From Peptoniphilus_E sp964345555 (lineage in GTDB: Bacteria > Bacillota > Clostridia > Tissierellales > Peptoniphilaceae), in assembly GCA_964345555.1 (NCBI GenBank), contig CAYFRD010000007.1, positions 1 through 49,512 on the forward strand: DNA of 49,512 bases, written 5' to 3'. Below, piece by piece: positions 41,209 through 49,389 of the stretch. Under the pieces are notes generated by a model, which searched no databases, was not told the DNA's origin, and saw nothing but the letters and a program-made list of their open reading frames with translations. A program made the translations under genes and the position numbers. How positions within the stretch are numbered: the stretch's first letter is position 1; every line of letters starts with the position of its first letter.

Positions 41209-42090
41209 CTAACTCTTTTTTATAATTTTGTTTAAACTTGATGCGTTGCTTACATTGTTATATGCTATGAAAACTATTACTATAAGTGCTGTTATCAGCT
41301 TTAAGTCGTTGGGATTCAGTCCCATATGAATTGCAAGTCCGGAAATTATTCTGTAAAGTATGGCACCCATTATTGCTCTCGTGGTATATTTGAGTTTTCT
41401 GTTGTTTTTTAAAATCGTATCTCCGATTATGATGGATGCCAGTGCAGTGACTATCATTGAGGTCCCCATCTGAGCATCGGCAAATCCCTGATGCTGTGCC
41501 ATCAAGGAACCGCTCAGTGCAACAAGTGCGTTGGACAGCATAAATCCGGCCAGTATATAAACTTCGGGGTTTTTGCCAAGAGATTTTACAAGGGATTCGT
41601 TATCTCCTGTAACTATGAGCAGATATCCCTGTTCCGTCTTGAAAAAATAATCCAAAATCAATTTTAATATCAAAACAATTATCACAAGTACTGCCAATCT
41701 TGGTAGAAATTCGAATTTTTTAAATATTGAGCCGAATTCAAATAGAGGAACGTTGCTCTTACCCGTAATTCTCAAATTGATTGAGTAGAGCATTGTCATG
41801 GTCAAAATACCTGCAAGAAGTGCCGCTATTTTCAACTTTTTGTACAATAGATAAGTTAAAAGTCCTGCACACATTCCACCTATGAAACTGAATATAATCG
41901 CAATAATCGGATCTGCTCCATTTACCGCCAGCGCCGCAAATATAAAGGCTCCTAATGGAAAGGTTCCTTCAACGGACAAATCTGCAACGTCTAATACCTT
42001 GTAGGTCAACACTACTCCTATGGCAAGTATGGAAAAAATAAGTCCTACCTCAAGTGATGATCCAAGTACCGAAATTAATCCCTTAAACAT
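41209..42090 (-). CDS. ABC transporter permease
   Basis: A 293-residue membrane protein resembling branched-chain/LivH-type permeases: about eight hydrophobic segments, with the VADLSVEGTFPLGAFIFAAL stretch near residue 35 and MGTSMIVTALASIIIGDTIL near 210. Ends with a basic tail. It lies between the ATPase and the lipoprotein receptor, 9 bases from each, which marks one importer. Such receptor-permease-ATPase sets are annotated as tryptophan or tyrosine importers in streptococci (TrpXYZ-like); substrate here is open. Confidence 0.9.
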   Translation of the reverse strand: MFKGLISVLGSSLEVGLIFSILAIGVVLTYKVLDVADLSVEGTFPLGAFIFAALAVNGADPIIAIIFSFIGGMCAGLLTYLLYKKLKIAALLAGILTMTMLYSINLRITGKSNVPLFEFGSIFKKFEFLPRLAVLVIIVLILKLILDYFFKTEQGYLLIVTGDNESLVKSLGKNPEVYILAGFMLSNALVALSGSLMAQHQGFADAQMGTSMIVTALASIIIGDTILKNNRKLKYTTRAIMGAILYRIISGLAIHMGLNPNDLKLITALIVIVFIAYNNVSNASSLNKIIKKS

Positions 42091-42099
42091 TTAGTCCTC

Positions 42100-43140
42100 C
42101 TAATCAACTATCTGTGCATCCTTGAATAAATCTGAATTTGCATCTATTCCCAATGCATCAGCTGTAGTTTTGTTCACTGTTCTCTTAGCTTGTGTTGAAA
42201 ATACTACAGGTATTTCCGCAGGAGATTTGCCGTTTATTATCTCGTCGGCAATTTTGCCTGCACTCTTTCCAAGCTCTACATAATCTATCCCGTCTGAAAA
42301 TAACAGTCCATTTTCAACCGGTCCCGACTCTCCTGAAAATGAAGGTATTTGCGCTTGTTTCAAACTGTCGGCTATTACGCTTGCTGCAGATGATGCAAGG
42401 TTATCCTGTATAGCAACGTAGCTGTCGATCTTCGTAACAAGTGATGTCATTGCAGCCGAAACGTCGTTGGTAGTTGTAACGCCTGCTTTTACAAGTTCAA
42501 TGCCCAAGTTTGCCGTTACTTCTTCCAATTCTTTTATTTGTGCTTCGGAATTTGTTTCACCTGTTGAGTAAAGCACACCTAATTTCTTTGCGTCGGGGAA
42601 TATTTCCAAAAAATTTTTCAGTTGAGTTTCAATGGAAAAATAATCTGAAACTCCCGTCACATTTCCACCGGGATTTTCATTTGTATCCACAAGTTCCGCC
42701 GATAAAGGATCCGTTACAGCATTGAATATAATAGGAATATCGCCTACGGCATTTTTAGCACCTTGTGCTGCCGGAGTGGCTATTGCGTAAATCACATCTA
42801 CTGCATCACCTTCGAATTTCTTTGCCGTCGTGGGTATCAAGGAAATCTCTCCGCTTACATTTACCATATTTTCTTCAACATTGTATCCCAATGTCTTCAA
42901 TTCTTCCAAAAATCCTTCTCTTGCTCTGTCCAGTGCAACGTGTTGTGTAAATTGAATTATTCCCACCTTTATATTCTTTTGGCCTTCAGGTGTTTCTTCC
43001 GCCATATTTTGAGTCGCTGTGTTGTTCGTTGCATTTCCTGCATTATTTTCCTTTTCTGCTTCTCCGGTATTTGACGAACAAGCCGTCAACACAAGTAATG
43101 CAATCAATAATACTGTTATCTTCTTTATTATCTTTTTCAT
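42100..43140 (-). CDS. ABC transporter substrate-binding lipoprotein (DUF534/PF04392 type), first copy
   Basis: A 346-residue lipoprotein: basic N-terminus, hydrophobic core and lipobox LTAC (cysteine at residue 21), then an Asn/Glu-rich linker. The mature part begins KVGIIQFTQHVALDRAREGF and has IYAIATPAAQGAKN, IIFNAVTDPLSAELV, GNVTGVSDY and GVLYSTGETNSEAQ, the hallmarks of the family. It is a clear paralogue of the receptor at 43470-44489. Start at 43140 with AGGAGG upstream, preceded by a T-box leader. It leads the importer operon. Confidence 0.92.
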   Translation of the reverse strand: MKKIIKKITVLLIALLVLTACSSNTGEAEKENNAGNATNNTATQNMAEETPEGQKNIKVGIIQFTQHVALDRAREGFLEELKTLGYNVEENMVNVSGEISLIPTTAKKFEGDAVDVIYAIATPAAQGAKNAVGDIPIIFNAVTDPLSAELVDTNENPGGNVTGVSDYFSIETQLKNFLEIFPDAKKLGVLYSTGETNSEAQIKELEEVTANLGIELVKAGVTTTNDVSAAMTSLVTKIDSYVAIQDNLASSAASVIADSLKQAQIPSFSGESGPVENGLLFSDGIDYVELGKSAGKIADEIINGKSPAEIPVVFSTQAKRTVNKTTADALGIDANSDLFKDAQIVD

Positions 43141-43157
43141 TCTAATCCTCCTAATTT

Positions 43158-43404
43158 AAAAAGTCTCTCACTCCTTGGAAAATCCAAGGGGCGAAAGACT
43201 TAACTTACACGGTACCACCCTTATTAACTCTTCGTTAAAAAGAATACTCAATTAATTAACGCATTTTTGCGTACCTACCTACTTAATTCAATAGATATGG
43301 CCCAAAAGTGTATATTAAAAATGATATTTGCAACCTCTCAGCCTTCAGTCACTCTCTGTGAAAACTCTCATTTTCTTTTTCTTTTGCTTTGCCTTATTAA
43401 ATTA
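43158..43404 (-). ncRNA. T-box leader 1 with terminator
   Basis: On the minus strand the T-box sequence AAGGGTGGTACCGTG (43208-43222) is followed by a long terminator hairpin (43158-43202; CCTTGG/CCAAGG core, flanked by AAGTCT/AGACTT and T5). The upstream region has the AG-rich stem I start. The likely specifier region is GAATTAAG (43289-43282), reading UUA if the codon follows GAA, or AUU one base earlier. Transcription starts at about 43404. Confidence 0.85.
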
Positions 43405-43410
43405 ATCAGT

Positions 43411-43439
43411 ATTATAGTACAGCACCAATTTAAAGTCAA
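43411..43439 (-). promoter_or_regulatory. Promoter of the T-box 1 operon
   Basis: TTGACT (43434-43439), 17 bases, TATAAT (43411-43416) on the minus strand. Confidence 0.85.
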
Positions 43440-43469
43440 GTAGAAAAATTGAATTGTTTTTAATTATAT

Positions 43470-44489
43470 TTATTTTATTATTTCGGCTCCTTCAAAAATC
43501 GGATTTGAAAGATCAAGTCCTAATCTTTCAGCAGTTTCTCCATTTACCAGCTTAGTGTTTACTTTGTTTTCTTCAACAGGCAGATTTTTGATTTCTTCGC
43601 CCTTTAATATTTTTATCGCCATATCCGCCGCTTGTGCTCCTTGCGCCTTGTAGTTAACTCCTTGACTCATGAGCAAACCGCCCTTGACCTGTCCCTCTTC
43701 TGCAGAAAGTGAAGGCAAGTTGTTTTGCAACAAATTTTCCGAAACTATGGGAGCTGCATTTGCAACTAAATTATCTGTAAGAGCAAATAAAGCGTCGATC
43801 TTACCCGACAAGGAAGCTATGGCTTGAGTTATGTCGTTTACATTGTTCACGCCCACCTTTTCCAAAGTCAGTCCCTTTTCATTCAAAGTTTTTTCCAACT
43901 CTTCAACTTGTACTTGAGAATTTTGCTCCGATGTGGAATATAACACTCCGAAGGTTTTTATCTCGGGATAAAGTTTTAAAAACTCATCTATTTGTCCGCT
44001 TGGATCTACATAGTCCGTAACTCCCGTCACATTTCCATCAGGTGCCGCAGCATCTTTGACTAATCCTGCTCCCACGGGATCTGTTACCGCAGAAAATACT
44101 ATAGGCGTGTCAGTTATTACATTCTTCACCCCTTGTGCCGAAGGAGTTGCAATTGCATAAATCAAATCAACCTCTTCGCCCTTGAGTTTTTCTGCTAATG
44201 TTGTTATCAAACTTATATCTCCATTTGCCGACAAATCAACCAACTCTGTTTTTATTCCCTCTTCATCAAGTCTTTCCAAAAATCCGTCCTTTGCCGCATC
44301 TAAGGATACGTGATCAATGAACTTCACAACTCCGATCTTCACAGTGTCGGAGCCATTTTCACCTTCTGCTGTATTTGGAGTACTTTGCGCCTTTGCGGTG
44401 TTCTCCTCTTCTGTATTCTTCGCTGCATTGTTTCCTTGACAAGCCACTAAACTCAACATCATTACCAATAAAATCAATACTTTTTTCAT
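43470..44489 (-). CDS. ABC transporter substrate-binding lipoprotein (DUF534/PF04392 type), second copy
   Basis: A 339-residue lipoprotein, lipobox LVAC (cysteine near residue 18), then a Thr/Glu/Asn linker. VKIGVVKFIDHVSLDAAKDG, IYAIATPSAQGVKNV, IVFSAVTDPVGAGLV and GVLYSTSEQNSQVQ line up with the first copy, showing an ancient tandem duplication. Start at 44489: GGGAGG lies five bases before the ATG; the longer frame to 44528 lies in the T-box leader. It has its own promoter and T-box, and no permease or ATPase of its own, so it may feed the neighbouring importer. Confidence 0.92.
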   Translation of the reverse strand: MKKVLILLVMMLSLVACQGNNAAKNTEEENTAKAQSTPNTAEGENGSDTVKIGVVKFIDHVSLDAAKDGFLERLDEEGIKTELVDLSANGDISLITTLAEKLKGEEVDLIYAIATPSAQGVKNVITDTPIVFSAVTDPVGAGLVKDAAAPDGNVTGVTDYVDPSGQIDEFLKLYPEIKTFGVLYSTSEQNSQVQVEELEKTLNEKGLTLEKVGVNNVNDITQAIASLSGKIDALFALTDNLVANAAPIVSENLLQNNLPSLSAEEGQVKGGLLMSQGVNYKAQGAQAADMAIKILKGEEIKNLPVEENKVNTKLVNGETAERLGLDLSNPIFEGAEIIK

Positions 44490-44542
44490 TTTTTCCTCCC
44501 AAATTTTATTTGTTAGAAATTTCGGCAATCTATTTAAAAAAT

Positions 44543-44790
44543 AAAAAAACCTCCGTCACATAGGACGAAGGATATTCGCGGTACCACCTAAATTTATAAT
44601 CAAAGATTACCTCATTAGAGTCTAACAACTCATAGCCTGCGATAACGGGGGCAACCGAGAAAGCCTACTGTTATTTCAGCTCACCTGCCACAGAGTGAAT
44701 ATTACATACTTCCTTTTATATCGGCTTTCACCTTGCCCGACTCTCTAAAATAAAATTTCATATCTTTCTCTCTGTCTTAGCATTTAACTT
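44543..44790 (-). ncRNA. T-box leader 2 with terminator
   Basis: On the minus strand AGGTGGTACCGCG (44577-44589) is followed by a hairpin CCTTCGTC/GACGGAGG with T7 (44543-44571). Stem I begins AGAGAGTC (about 44745), has GTGAAAGCC, and the likely specifier part is TGAAATAACAGTAGG (44678-44664), which would read AUA if the codon follows GAA. No UGG (Trp) is at that place. Confidence 0.88.
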
Positions 44791-44796
44791 TAGTAT

Positions 44797-44825
44797 ATTC
44801 TAAAGGCAATATTTTGAAATGTCAA
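44797..44825 (-). promoter_or_regulatory. Promoter of the T-box 2 gene
   Basis: TTGACA (44820-44825), 17 bases, TAGAAT (44797-44802) on the minus strand. Confidence 0.75.
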
Positions 44826-44983
44826 GCATATTTTTGAAAAATTTTAATTATGTTGAAATTTAAAATTTAACAATTTATGTAAAGAGGTGTTATTTATTCA
44901 GCAATATATTGTAATACAGACCCTTTAGAGTGAATGGGAAAACCCCGCCTACGCAGAAATTTATTATAATTAAAAATTTGGTT

Positions 44984-45487
44984 TCAAGGAAGCCACCATG
45001 CATTAAATTCAAAATGGGGTTTATCCTGAAAGCTTTTGAAATAATATCCCGGAGTTAAACCTATTTCTCCGCCTATTTCAGCACATCTTTTAAAGAATTC
45101 TTCATCACCGTATGGGTCATCGCCGATTTTTGCAATGTCAAAGGCTCTTCTCTTCGTGTGTTTGCTGTTCTTGGTCCACGTAACTTTGTCGCCGGGTTTG
45201 CTTCTGCCCAATTCATAAAGTTTATCCTGTCTTGCCTGTGTTCTGTAGGTTTCAGTTATCTTGACTTCAAGTCCTTCCTCTGCACATCTCTGCAAAAATA
45301 AAATAGATAATTCCCTTGTTTTAGGACTTAGTTGATCCAAATCCGAAACGACGGAATATTCATCACCTATAGGGGCATATGAATCATTATCAAATACAAA
45401 AGCATATACTCCAATTTTGGGAAATACAATAAAAATCACAAAAACAGCCACACATATTTTAAATAAATTTTTTAATAATTTAATCAT
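44984..45487 (-). CDS. Exported M15-family peptidoglycan peptidase
   Basis: A 167-residue protein with an N-terminal hydrophobic segment (about 10-28; signal anchor or signal peptide). The VanY/CwlK-like M15 zinc motifs are SKHTKRRAFDIA (SxHxx-x-AxD type; Arg replaces the common Gly) and the final HFEFN. The distance to the C-terminus is short, as in M15C endopeptidases, which cleave L-Ala-D-Glu bonds; a D,D-carboxypeptidase cannot be ruled out. Start placed at 45487 (ATG; AGGTTG upstream), though a TTG lies one codon earlier. Monocistronic. Confidence 0.85.
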   Translation of the reverse strand: MIKLLKNLFKICVAVFVIFIVFPKIGVYAFVFDNDSYAPIGDEYSVVSDLDQLSPKTRELSILFLQRCAEEGLEVKITETYRTQARQDKLYELGRSKPGDKVTWTKNSKHTKRRAFDIAKIGDDPYGDEEFFKRCAEIGGEIGLTPGYYFKSFQDKPHFEFNAWWLP

Positions 45488-45589
45488 CAAATCACAACCT
45501 GATAATATATTATCAAAAAACTTTTAAAACTTTATTAAGATAGAGTTAAGTTAGTATAAAATAATAAAAAATTTCAATTATTATAAAAG

Positions 45590-45631
45590 CCTTTAATTCT
45601 CGATGTGCGTAAACTACCCCGGAATTAAAGG
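45590..45631 (-). terminator. Terminator of hflX-yigZ-nadE
   Basis: CCTTTAATTC (45590-45599) pairs with GAATTAAAGG (45622-45631) across a 22-base loop. TTTTAT follows on the minus strand, 30 bases after the nadE stop. Confidence 0.65.
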
Positions 45632-45659
45632 ATTTATATGCTTAATATCTAGCTGCATT

Positions 45660-46370
45660 TTATTTTCTATTGTAAATACTTGCGTAATGTCTTTTGTGTT
45701 CAGATCTTTCGTGCATTTTTTTTATTTTTTCAGCGATGGCATCGTCAATTTTTTCTCCACGAATGTATGCGTTTAAATCTCTGTAGGTAAATCCCATTTC
45801 TCTTTCGTCGCTTTGATTTTCAAAAAGTCCTGCAGTAGGCGCCTTGTCTATTATCCTCTCGGGTATATTTAGTTCCCTTGCAAGGTTGTAGACTTCGTCC
45901 TTTAGAAATTCAGCAAGGGGTATTATGTCCGCTCCGCTGTCTCCGTACTTGGTGAAGTAGCCTATATAAAATTCCGATGCATTTGAACATCCGGCGACTA
46001 AGTAATTTCTGTCCTGTGCATAGTAGTATAGGGTCATCATTCTAAGTCTGGGCTTGATATTTGATCTGGCCATTAATTTGTCCGAAACAAAGGATGCTTG
46101 TAGATATTCGTCAAAGGTTTGCGACATGTCCACCCTTTCGATATTCAGTCCTATGCTTTGTGCCACAAGTCTTGCATCCTCTTCGTCCATTTTTTCGCTG
46201 TGAATGGGCATAATGATTCCAAGAGCATCTTCTCCAAAGGCTTTTTTGCACAAGGCTGCCACCACTGCGGAATCAATTCCTCCGCTAAGTCCGAATACAA
46301 CTCCCCTTGCTCCTGCTTCCGCAACTTTTTCTCTAAACCAATTTACTATATTATTTATTTCTCTTTCCAT
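45660..46370 (-). CDS. nadE: NAD synthetase (ammonia-dependent)
   Basis: A 236-residue enzyme making NAD from deamido-NAD, ATP and ammonia. The PP-loop SGGIDS is at 29-34; AGCSNASEFYIGYFTKYGDSGADIIPL and KAPTAGLFENQSDEREMGF are family signatures. No glutaminase domain, hence ammonia-dependent. I start at the ATG at 46370: AAGGAG lies nine bases upstream; a TTG at 46388 would extend it by six residues. It follows yigZ by 14 bases in the hflX operon. Confidence 0.94.
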   Translation of the reverse strand: MEREINNIVNWFREKVAEAGARGVVFGLSGGIDSAVVAALCKKAFGEDALGIIMPIHSEKMDEEDARLVAQSIGLNIERVDMSQTFDEYLQASFVSDKLMARSNIKPRLRMMTLYYYAQDRNYLVAGCSNASEFYIGYFTKYGDSGADIIPLAEFLKDEVYNLARELNIPERIIDKAPTAGLFENQSDEREMGFTYRDLNAYIRGEKIDDAIAEKIKKMHERSEHKRHYASIYNRK

Positions 46371-46384
46371 TAAATAAAGCTCCT

Positions 46385-47020
46385 TCAATATATTATCTTC
46401 CCATCCTTGCAGGGTAAAATTTCTTCCTTTATGCTCTTTATTTTAACAGTTCCCGCCGTGATATCCATAAGTTGTGCTGATAAATTTTTATTGCCCTTTA
46501 TATTATGAATTTCAATTGTTACTCTTTCTAAAAATTCTTCCTTCAAAATTTTGTAATTATTATTTATCAGGTAGTTGTTAATGGTTCCATGATGGGTGTA
46601 ATCATAATTTATTGAGAGTCTTTCATATTCCACCATGTCAACGATTACGGAACTGTCAACAGCCATTTTAGCTCCCTTGGAATATGCTCTGACCAGTCCA
46701 CCCGAACCCAACAGTATCCCTCCGAAGTATCTCGTCACCACCACGCATACATCGGTCAAATCTTCCTTCTTCAGTACTTCAAGTATGGGCACACCCGCAG
46801 TTCCCGAAGGTTCTCCGTCGTCGTTGTATCGTTGTATCATCTTGTCTTCTCCGATGATGTATGCGCTACAATTATGTGTGGCATCTCTGTGCATTTTTTT
46901 GATTGTGTCGATTTTTTCTAATGCATCTTCTTCACTTTGCACCTTAAATCCGTAACCTATAAATCTGGATTTCCTCTCTATAAATTCGTCACTTCCATCT
47001 TTTAAAACACTTCTATACAT
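46385..47020 (-). CDS. yigZ: YigZ/IMPACT-family protein
   Basis: A 211-residue protein. The N-terminal half is the IMPACT domain (FIERKSRFIGYGFKV, then RYNDDGEPSGTAGVPILEVL and VVVTRYFGGILLGSGGLVRAYS). The rest is an EF-G-domain-V-like fold. The function is not settled in bacteria; RNA or ribosome contact is suspected. It overlaps hflX by 8 bases. Gene symbol by family. Confidence 0.9.
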   Translation of the reverse strand: MYRSVLKDGSDEFIERKSRFIGYGFKVQSEEDALEKIDTIKKMHRDATHNCSAYIIGEDKMIQRYNDDGEPSGTAGVPILEVLKKEDLTDVCVVVTRYFGGILLGSGGLVRAYSKGAKMAVDSSVIVDMVEYERLSINYDYTHHGTINNYLINNNYKILKEEFLERVTIEIHNIKGNKNLSAQLMDITAGTVKIKSIKEEILPCKDGKIIY

Positions 47021-48314
47021 GATTTATCACATATTCCTTGTATCTTTCATATTCATCATCTCTTAGAACCACTCTCAACTTCGTTCCTTCTTCAACATAG
47101 TTCAAATCCTTGTATTTGTGGTTGTTTAGTATATCAGATAGCACATCTGATCTGTCGTATCCTATTAAAAGCTCCACATCATAAAATTTATCCGACAGGC
47201 TTTCCTCAATGGCATAGAGCAAAGTATCCAAATTCTCATCTTTTTTTGCAGAGATGTGAATTCTGGTTTGAGCGTACTGCGGATTAATGGGAAACTGCCT
47301 GCCTTCTACTCTATCCATCTTGTTGAATACCGTTATTATCTTCTTGTCCTTTATGCCTAACTCTTTTAATATATCCGTAGTTATCTTGTACTGTATCTCT
47401 ATGTCTTCACTGGAGGCATCTATGACGTGCAGTATCAAGTCTGAGTACTTGATTTCTTCCAAAGTGGACTTAAATGCCTCTATTAATTTCGTGGGAAGTT
47501 TTGAAACAAATCCTACTGTGTCCGATATTATAAAATCCATTCCGTTGGGAAGTTTTGCCCTTCTTGAATTGGGATCAAGGGTTGCAAAAAGCATATCCTT
47601 TACAAATACTTCCTTAGATTCCCTCTCCTTTATTCTGTTGAGTATAGTTGATTTGCCGGCATTGGTATATCCTACCAGGGAAACTGTGCTTATCTTGCTT
47701 TTATTTCTATTGGCTCTCATGACATCTCTTGTCTTTTCAAGTTTTTTCAATTTCGCCTTTATGCTGTCAATTTCTCTTAAAAGTCTACGCCTGTCTGTTT
47801 CTATTATCTGTTCCCCGGGACCTCTCGTACCGATTCCGCCGCCTGTTCTCGACCAACCGTCAATACCCAACAGCCTCGGCAATTGATATTCCAACTGTGC
47901 AAGCTCTACCTGCAATTTGCCCTCGTAGGTCGATGCTCTCTGTGCAAATATATCCAGTATTAAATTGGTTCTATCAAGAACCTTTACTTTTTTGTCGAAA
48001 AAATCTCTCCCGTCATTGAAAGTTTTCTCCAAGTTTCTCACTTGAATTCCTGACAATTCATCATTGAATATGACTAAGTCAATGTCCAAATTGACAAGCA
48101 TATCTTTGATCTCATTGACCTTGCCGGTGCCTATTAAGTGCTTAGGATTAAACTTTTCCAGATTTTGAGATACCACACCCCTTACCTCCGCACCTGCGGC
48201 AACCGTCAATTCTTCGAGCTCTTCGAGAGATGTGTGCATGCTGTATGGTTTTGCTCCCAAATCAGTTGCAACTATTATAGCTTTTTCTATTTCTTTATCT
48301 TTAATATTTTCCAT
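47013..48314 (-). CDS. hflX: Ribosome-associated GTPase HflX
   Basis: A 433-residue GTPase of the OBG-HflX group. The N-terminal domain carries GTGKVNEIK and GGGIGTRGPGEQIIETDRR. G1 is GYTNAGKST (215-223), G3 DTVGF and G4 NKMD. HflX splits ribosomes, notably after heat or antibiotic stress. First gene of hflX-yigZ-nadE. The ATG follows AAAT with a weak site (TTATGG), and divergent promoters lie in the 104-base gap with the GT51 gene. Confidence 0.96.
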   Translation of the reverse strand: MENIKDKEIEKAIIVATDLGAKPYSMHTSLEELEELTVAAGAEVRGVVSQNLEKFNPKHLIGTGKVNEIKDMLVNLDIDLVIFNDELSGIQVRNLEKTFNDGRDFFDKKVKVLDRTNLILDIFAQRASTYEGKLQVELAQLEYQLPRLLGIDGWSRTGGGIGTRGPGEQIIETDRRRLLREIDSIKAKLKKLEKTRDVMRANRNKSKISTVSLVGYTNAGKSTILNRIKERESKEVFVKDMLFATLDPNSRRAKLPNGMDFIISDTVGFVSKLPTKLIEAFKSTLEEIKYSDLILHVIDASSEDIEIQYKITTDILKELGIKDKKIITVFNKMDRVEGRQFPINPQYAQTRIHISAKKDENLDTLLYAIEESLSDKFYDVELLIGYDRSDVLSDILNNHKYKDLNYVEEGTKLRVVLRDDEYERYKEYVINHV

Positions 48315-48394
48315 AAGATAATTATACCATAGGTTGTATTTGAAGTTTCTTAGATATTGTATACAAAACTTTCGAAATAAATTGAATTTGCTTT

Positions 48395-48403
48395 GTTATA
48401 ATT
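48395..48403 (+). promoter_or_regulatory. Extended -10 promoter of the GT51 gene
   Basis: TGTTATAAT-type element (TATAAT at 48397-48402), followed by GTAGGAGG and the start. No -35 is seen at 17 bases. Confidence 0.55.
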
Positions 48404-48418
48404 ATGTAGGAGGTAAAT

Positions 48419-49219
48419 ATGATCTATAAAACAAAGACCTTTAAAATTAAATTTTTAAAAGTATTTTTATTCTTTACAGCCGCCTTTCTGATCCTCTCAT
48501 CGTCATATTTTTATATGGCAATAAGAGATGTAAAAGATGTTAATTTCGAAGATTTAAACAGCAAGTACAAAATTTCAGCACCTCTTGAAGAAATCCCGCT
48601 TTCTTTGCAGAATTCCATAATAGCCATAGAAGATCACAGATTTTACAAACACAAAGGCATCGATCCAATTGCTATAATCGGTTCAGCAATAGATAACATA
48701 AAAGCCAAATCCATAGTCAGAGGCGGTTCCACCATAACTCAACAGCTGATTAAAAATTTATACTTAACTCCTGAAAAAAGTTTAAAACGAAAAATACAGG
48801 AAGCGTATCTTGCAATAAAACTGGAGAAAAATTTGGAAAAAGATGATATCTTAGAAATTTATTTAAATACAATTAATTTAGGCAACAATACATTTGGAGT
48901 CGCCGATGCCTCAAAAAGGTATTTCAACTTAGATGTAAGCGAGATAAATCTGCCAATGTCCGCTCTTATAGCCTCCATAACGAAATCTCCTGCTTATTAT
49001 GCTCCTGTTAAATTGATAAGCTACGATGATACAAATGATAAAGGAATTGATGAATTGACAATAGACGGCAAAAAATACAAAATATTTATTAACGAAAAAT
49101 CTACAGCAAGACAAAAAACCGTTTTATTCAGACTTAATCAGTTGGGGTATATAGATACGGAACAATACGATGATGCACTGAAATATCCTATTGAAAATAT
49201 AATAAATGTCAATTTTTAA
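48419..49219 (+). CDS. Monofunctional peptidoglycan glycosyltransferase (GT51)
   Basis: A 266-residue membrane-anchored enzyme polymerising lipid II. One N-terminal helix (14-35) is followed by a GT51 domain: catalytic Glu E71 in IAIEDHRFYKHKGID, RGGSTITQQLIKNLYL (101-116) and the second Glu region ILEIYLNTINLGNNTFG (144-160). There is no transpeptidase domain after it, so it is a stand-alone MtgA/SgtB-like enzyme, shorter than class A penicillin-binding proteins. ATG with AGGAGG upstream. Followed after 29 bases by a 46-residue protein. Confidence 0.92.
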   Translation: MIYKTKTFKIKFLKVFLFFTAAFLILSSSYFYMAIRDVKDVNFEDLNSKYKISAPLEEIPLSLQNSIIAIEDHRFYKHKGIDPIAIIGSAIDNIKAKSIVRGGSTITQQLIKNLYLTPEKSLKRKIQEAYLAIKLEKNLEKDDILEIYLNTINLGNNTFGVADASKRYFNLDVSEINLPMSALIASITKSPAYYAPVKLISYDDTNDKGIDELTIDGKKYKIFINEKSTARQKTVLFRLNQLGYIDTEQYDDALKYPIENIINVNF

Positions 49220-49248
49220 TATTAGTTGATTTAGAAAAGAGGATTAAA

Positions 49249-49389
49249 ATGAGTAAAAAATTAATAAAAAAATTATCCGGAAAAATTAAACTTGCAAAAC
49301 TGGGCATAAACGTCGCCACCAACACAGTTCGAATAGGTAAAGTCGCCTTTGCAGCATTTAGAATAAAAAGGAGACATAAGTCGAAATGA
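49249..49389 (+). CDS. Small, highly basic protein (46 residues)
   Basis: The ORF has a clear AGAGG six bases before the ATG, which supports real translation. The product starts MSKKLIKKLSGKIKLAKLGI and ends FRIKRRHKSK. Lys and Arg make up about a third of it, and the spacing of I/L/V/A gives an amphipathic helix. No family recognised. It could be a small nucleic-acid- or membrane-binding protein. It lies 29 bases after the GT51 gene and probably shares its transcript. A palindrome GAAATAATTATTTC follows but is not a good terminator. Confidence 0.65.
   Translation: MSKKLIKKLSGKIKLAKLGINVATNTVRIGKVAFAAFRIKRRHKSK

Noticed and set aside
44826..44983. Further repeat copy near 44937 (AAAACCCCGCC)
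   Set aside because: Only a few bases resemble the terminator/repeat family; no hairpin partner is present.
47287..47886. 199-codon frame antisense to hflX
   Set aside because: The hydrophobic text is what the strand opposite a GTPase gene gives; hflX motifs fix the coding strand.
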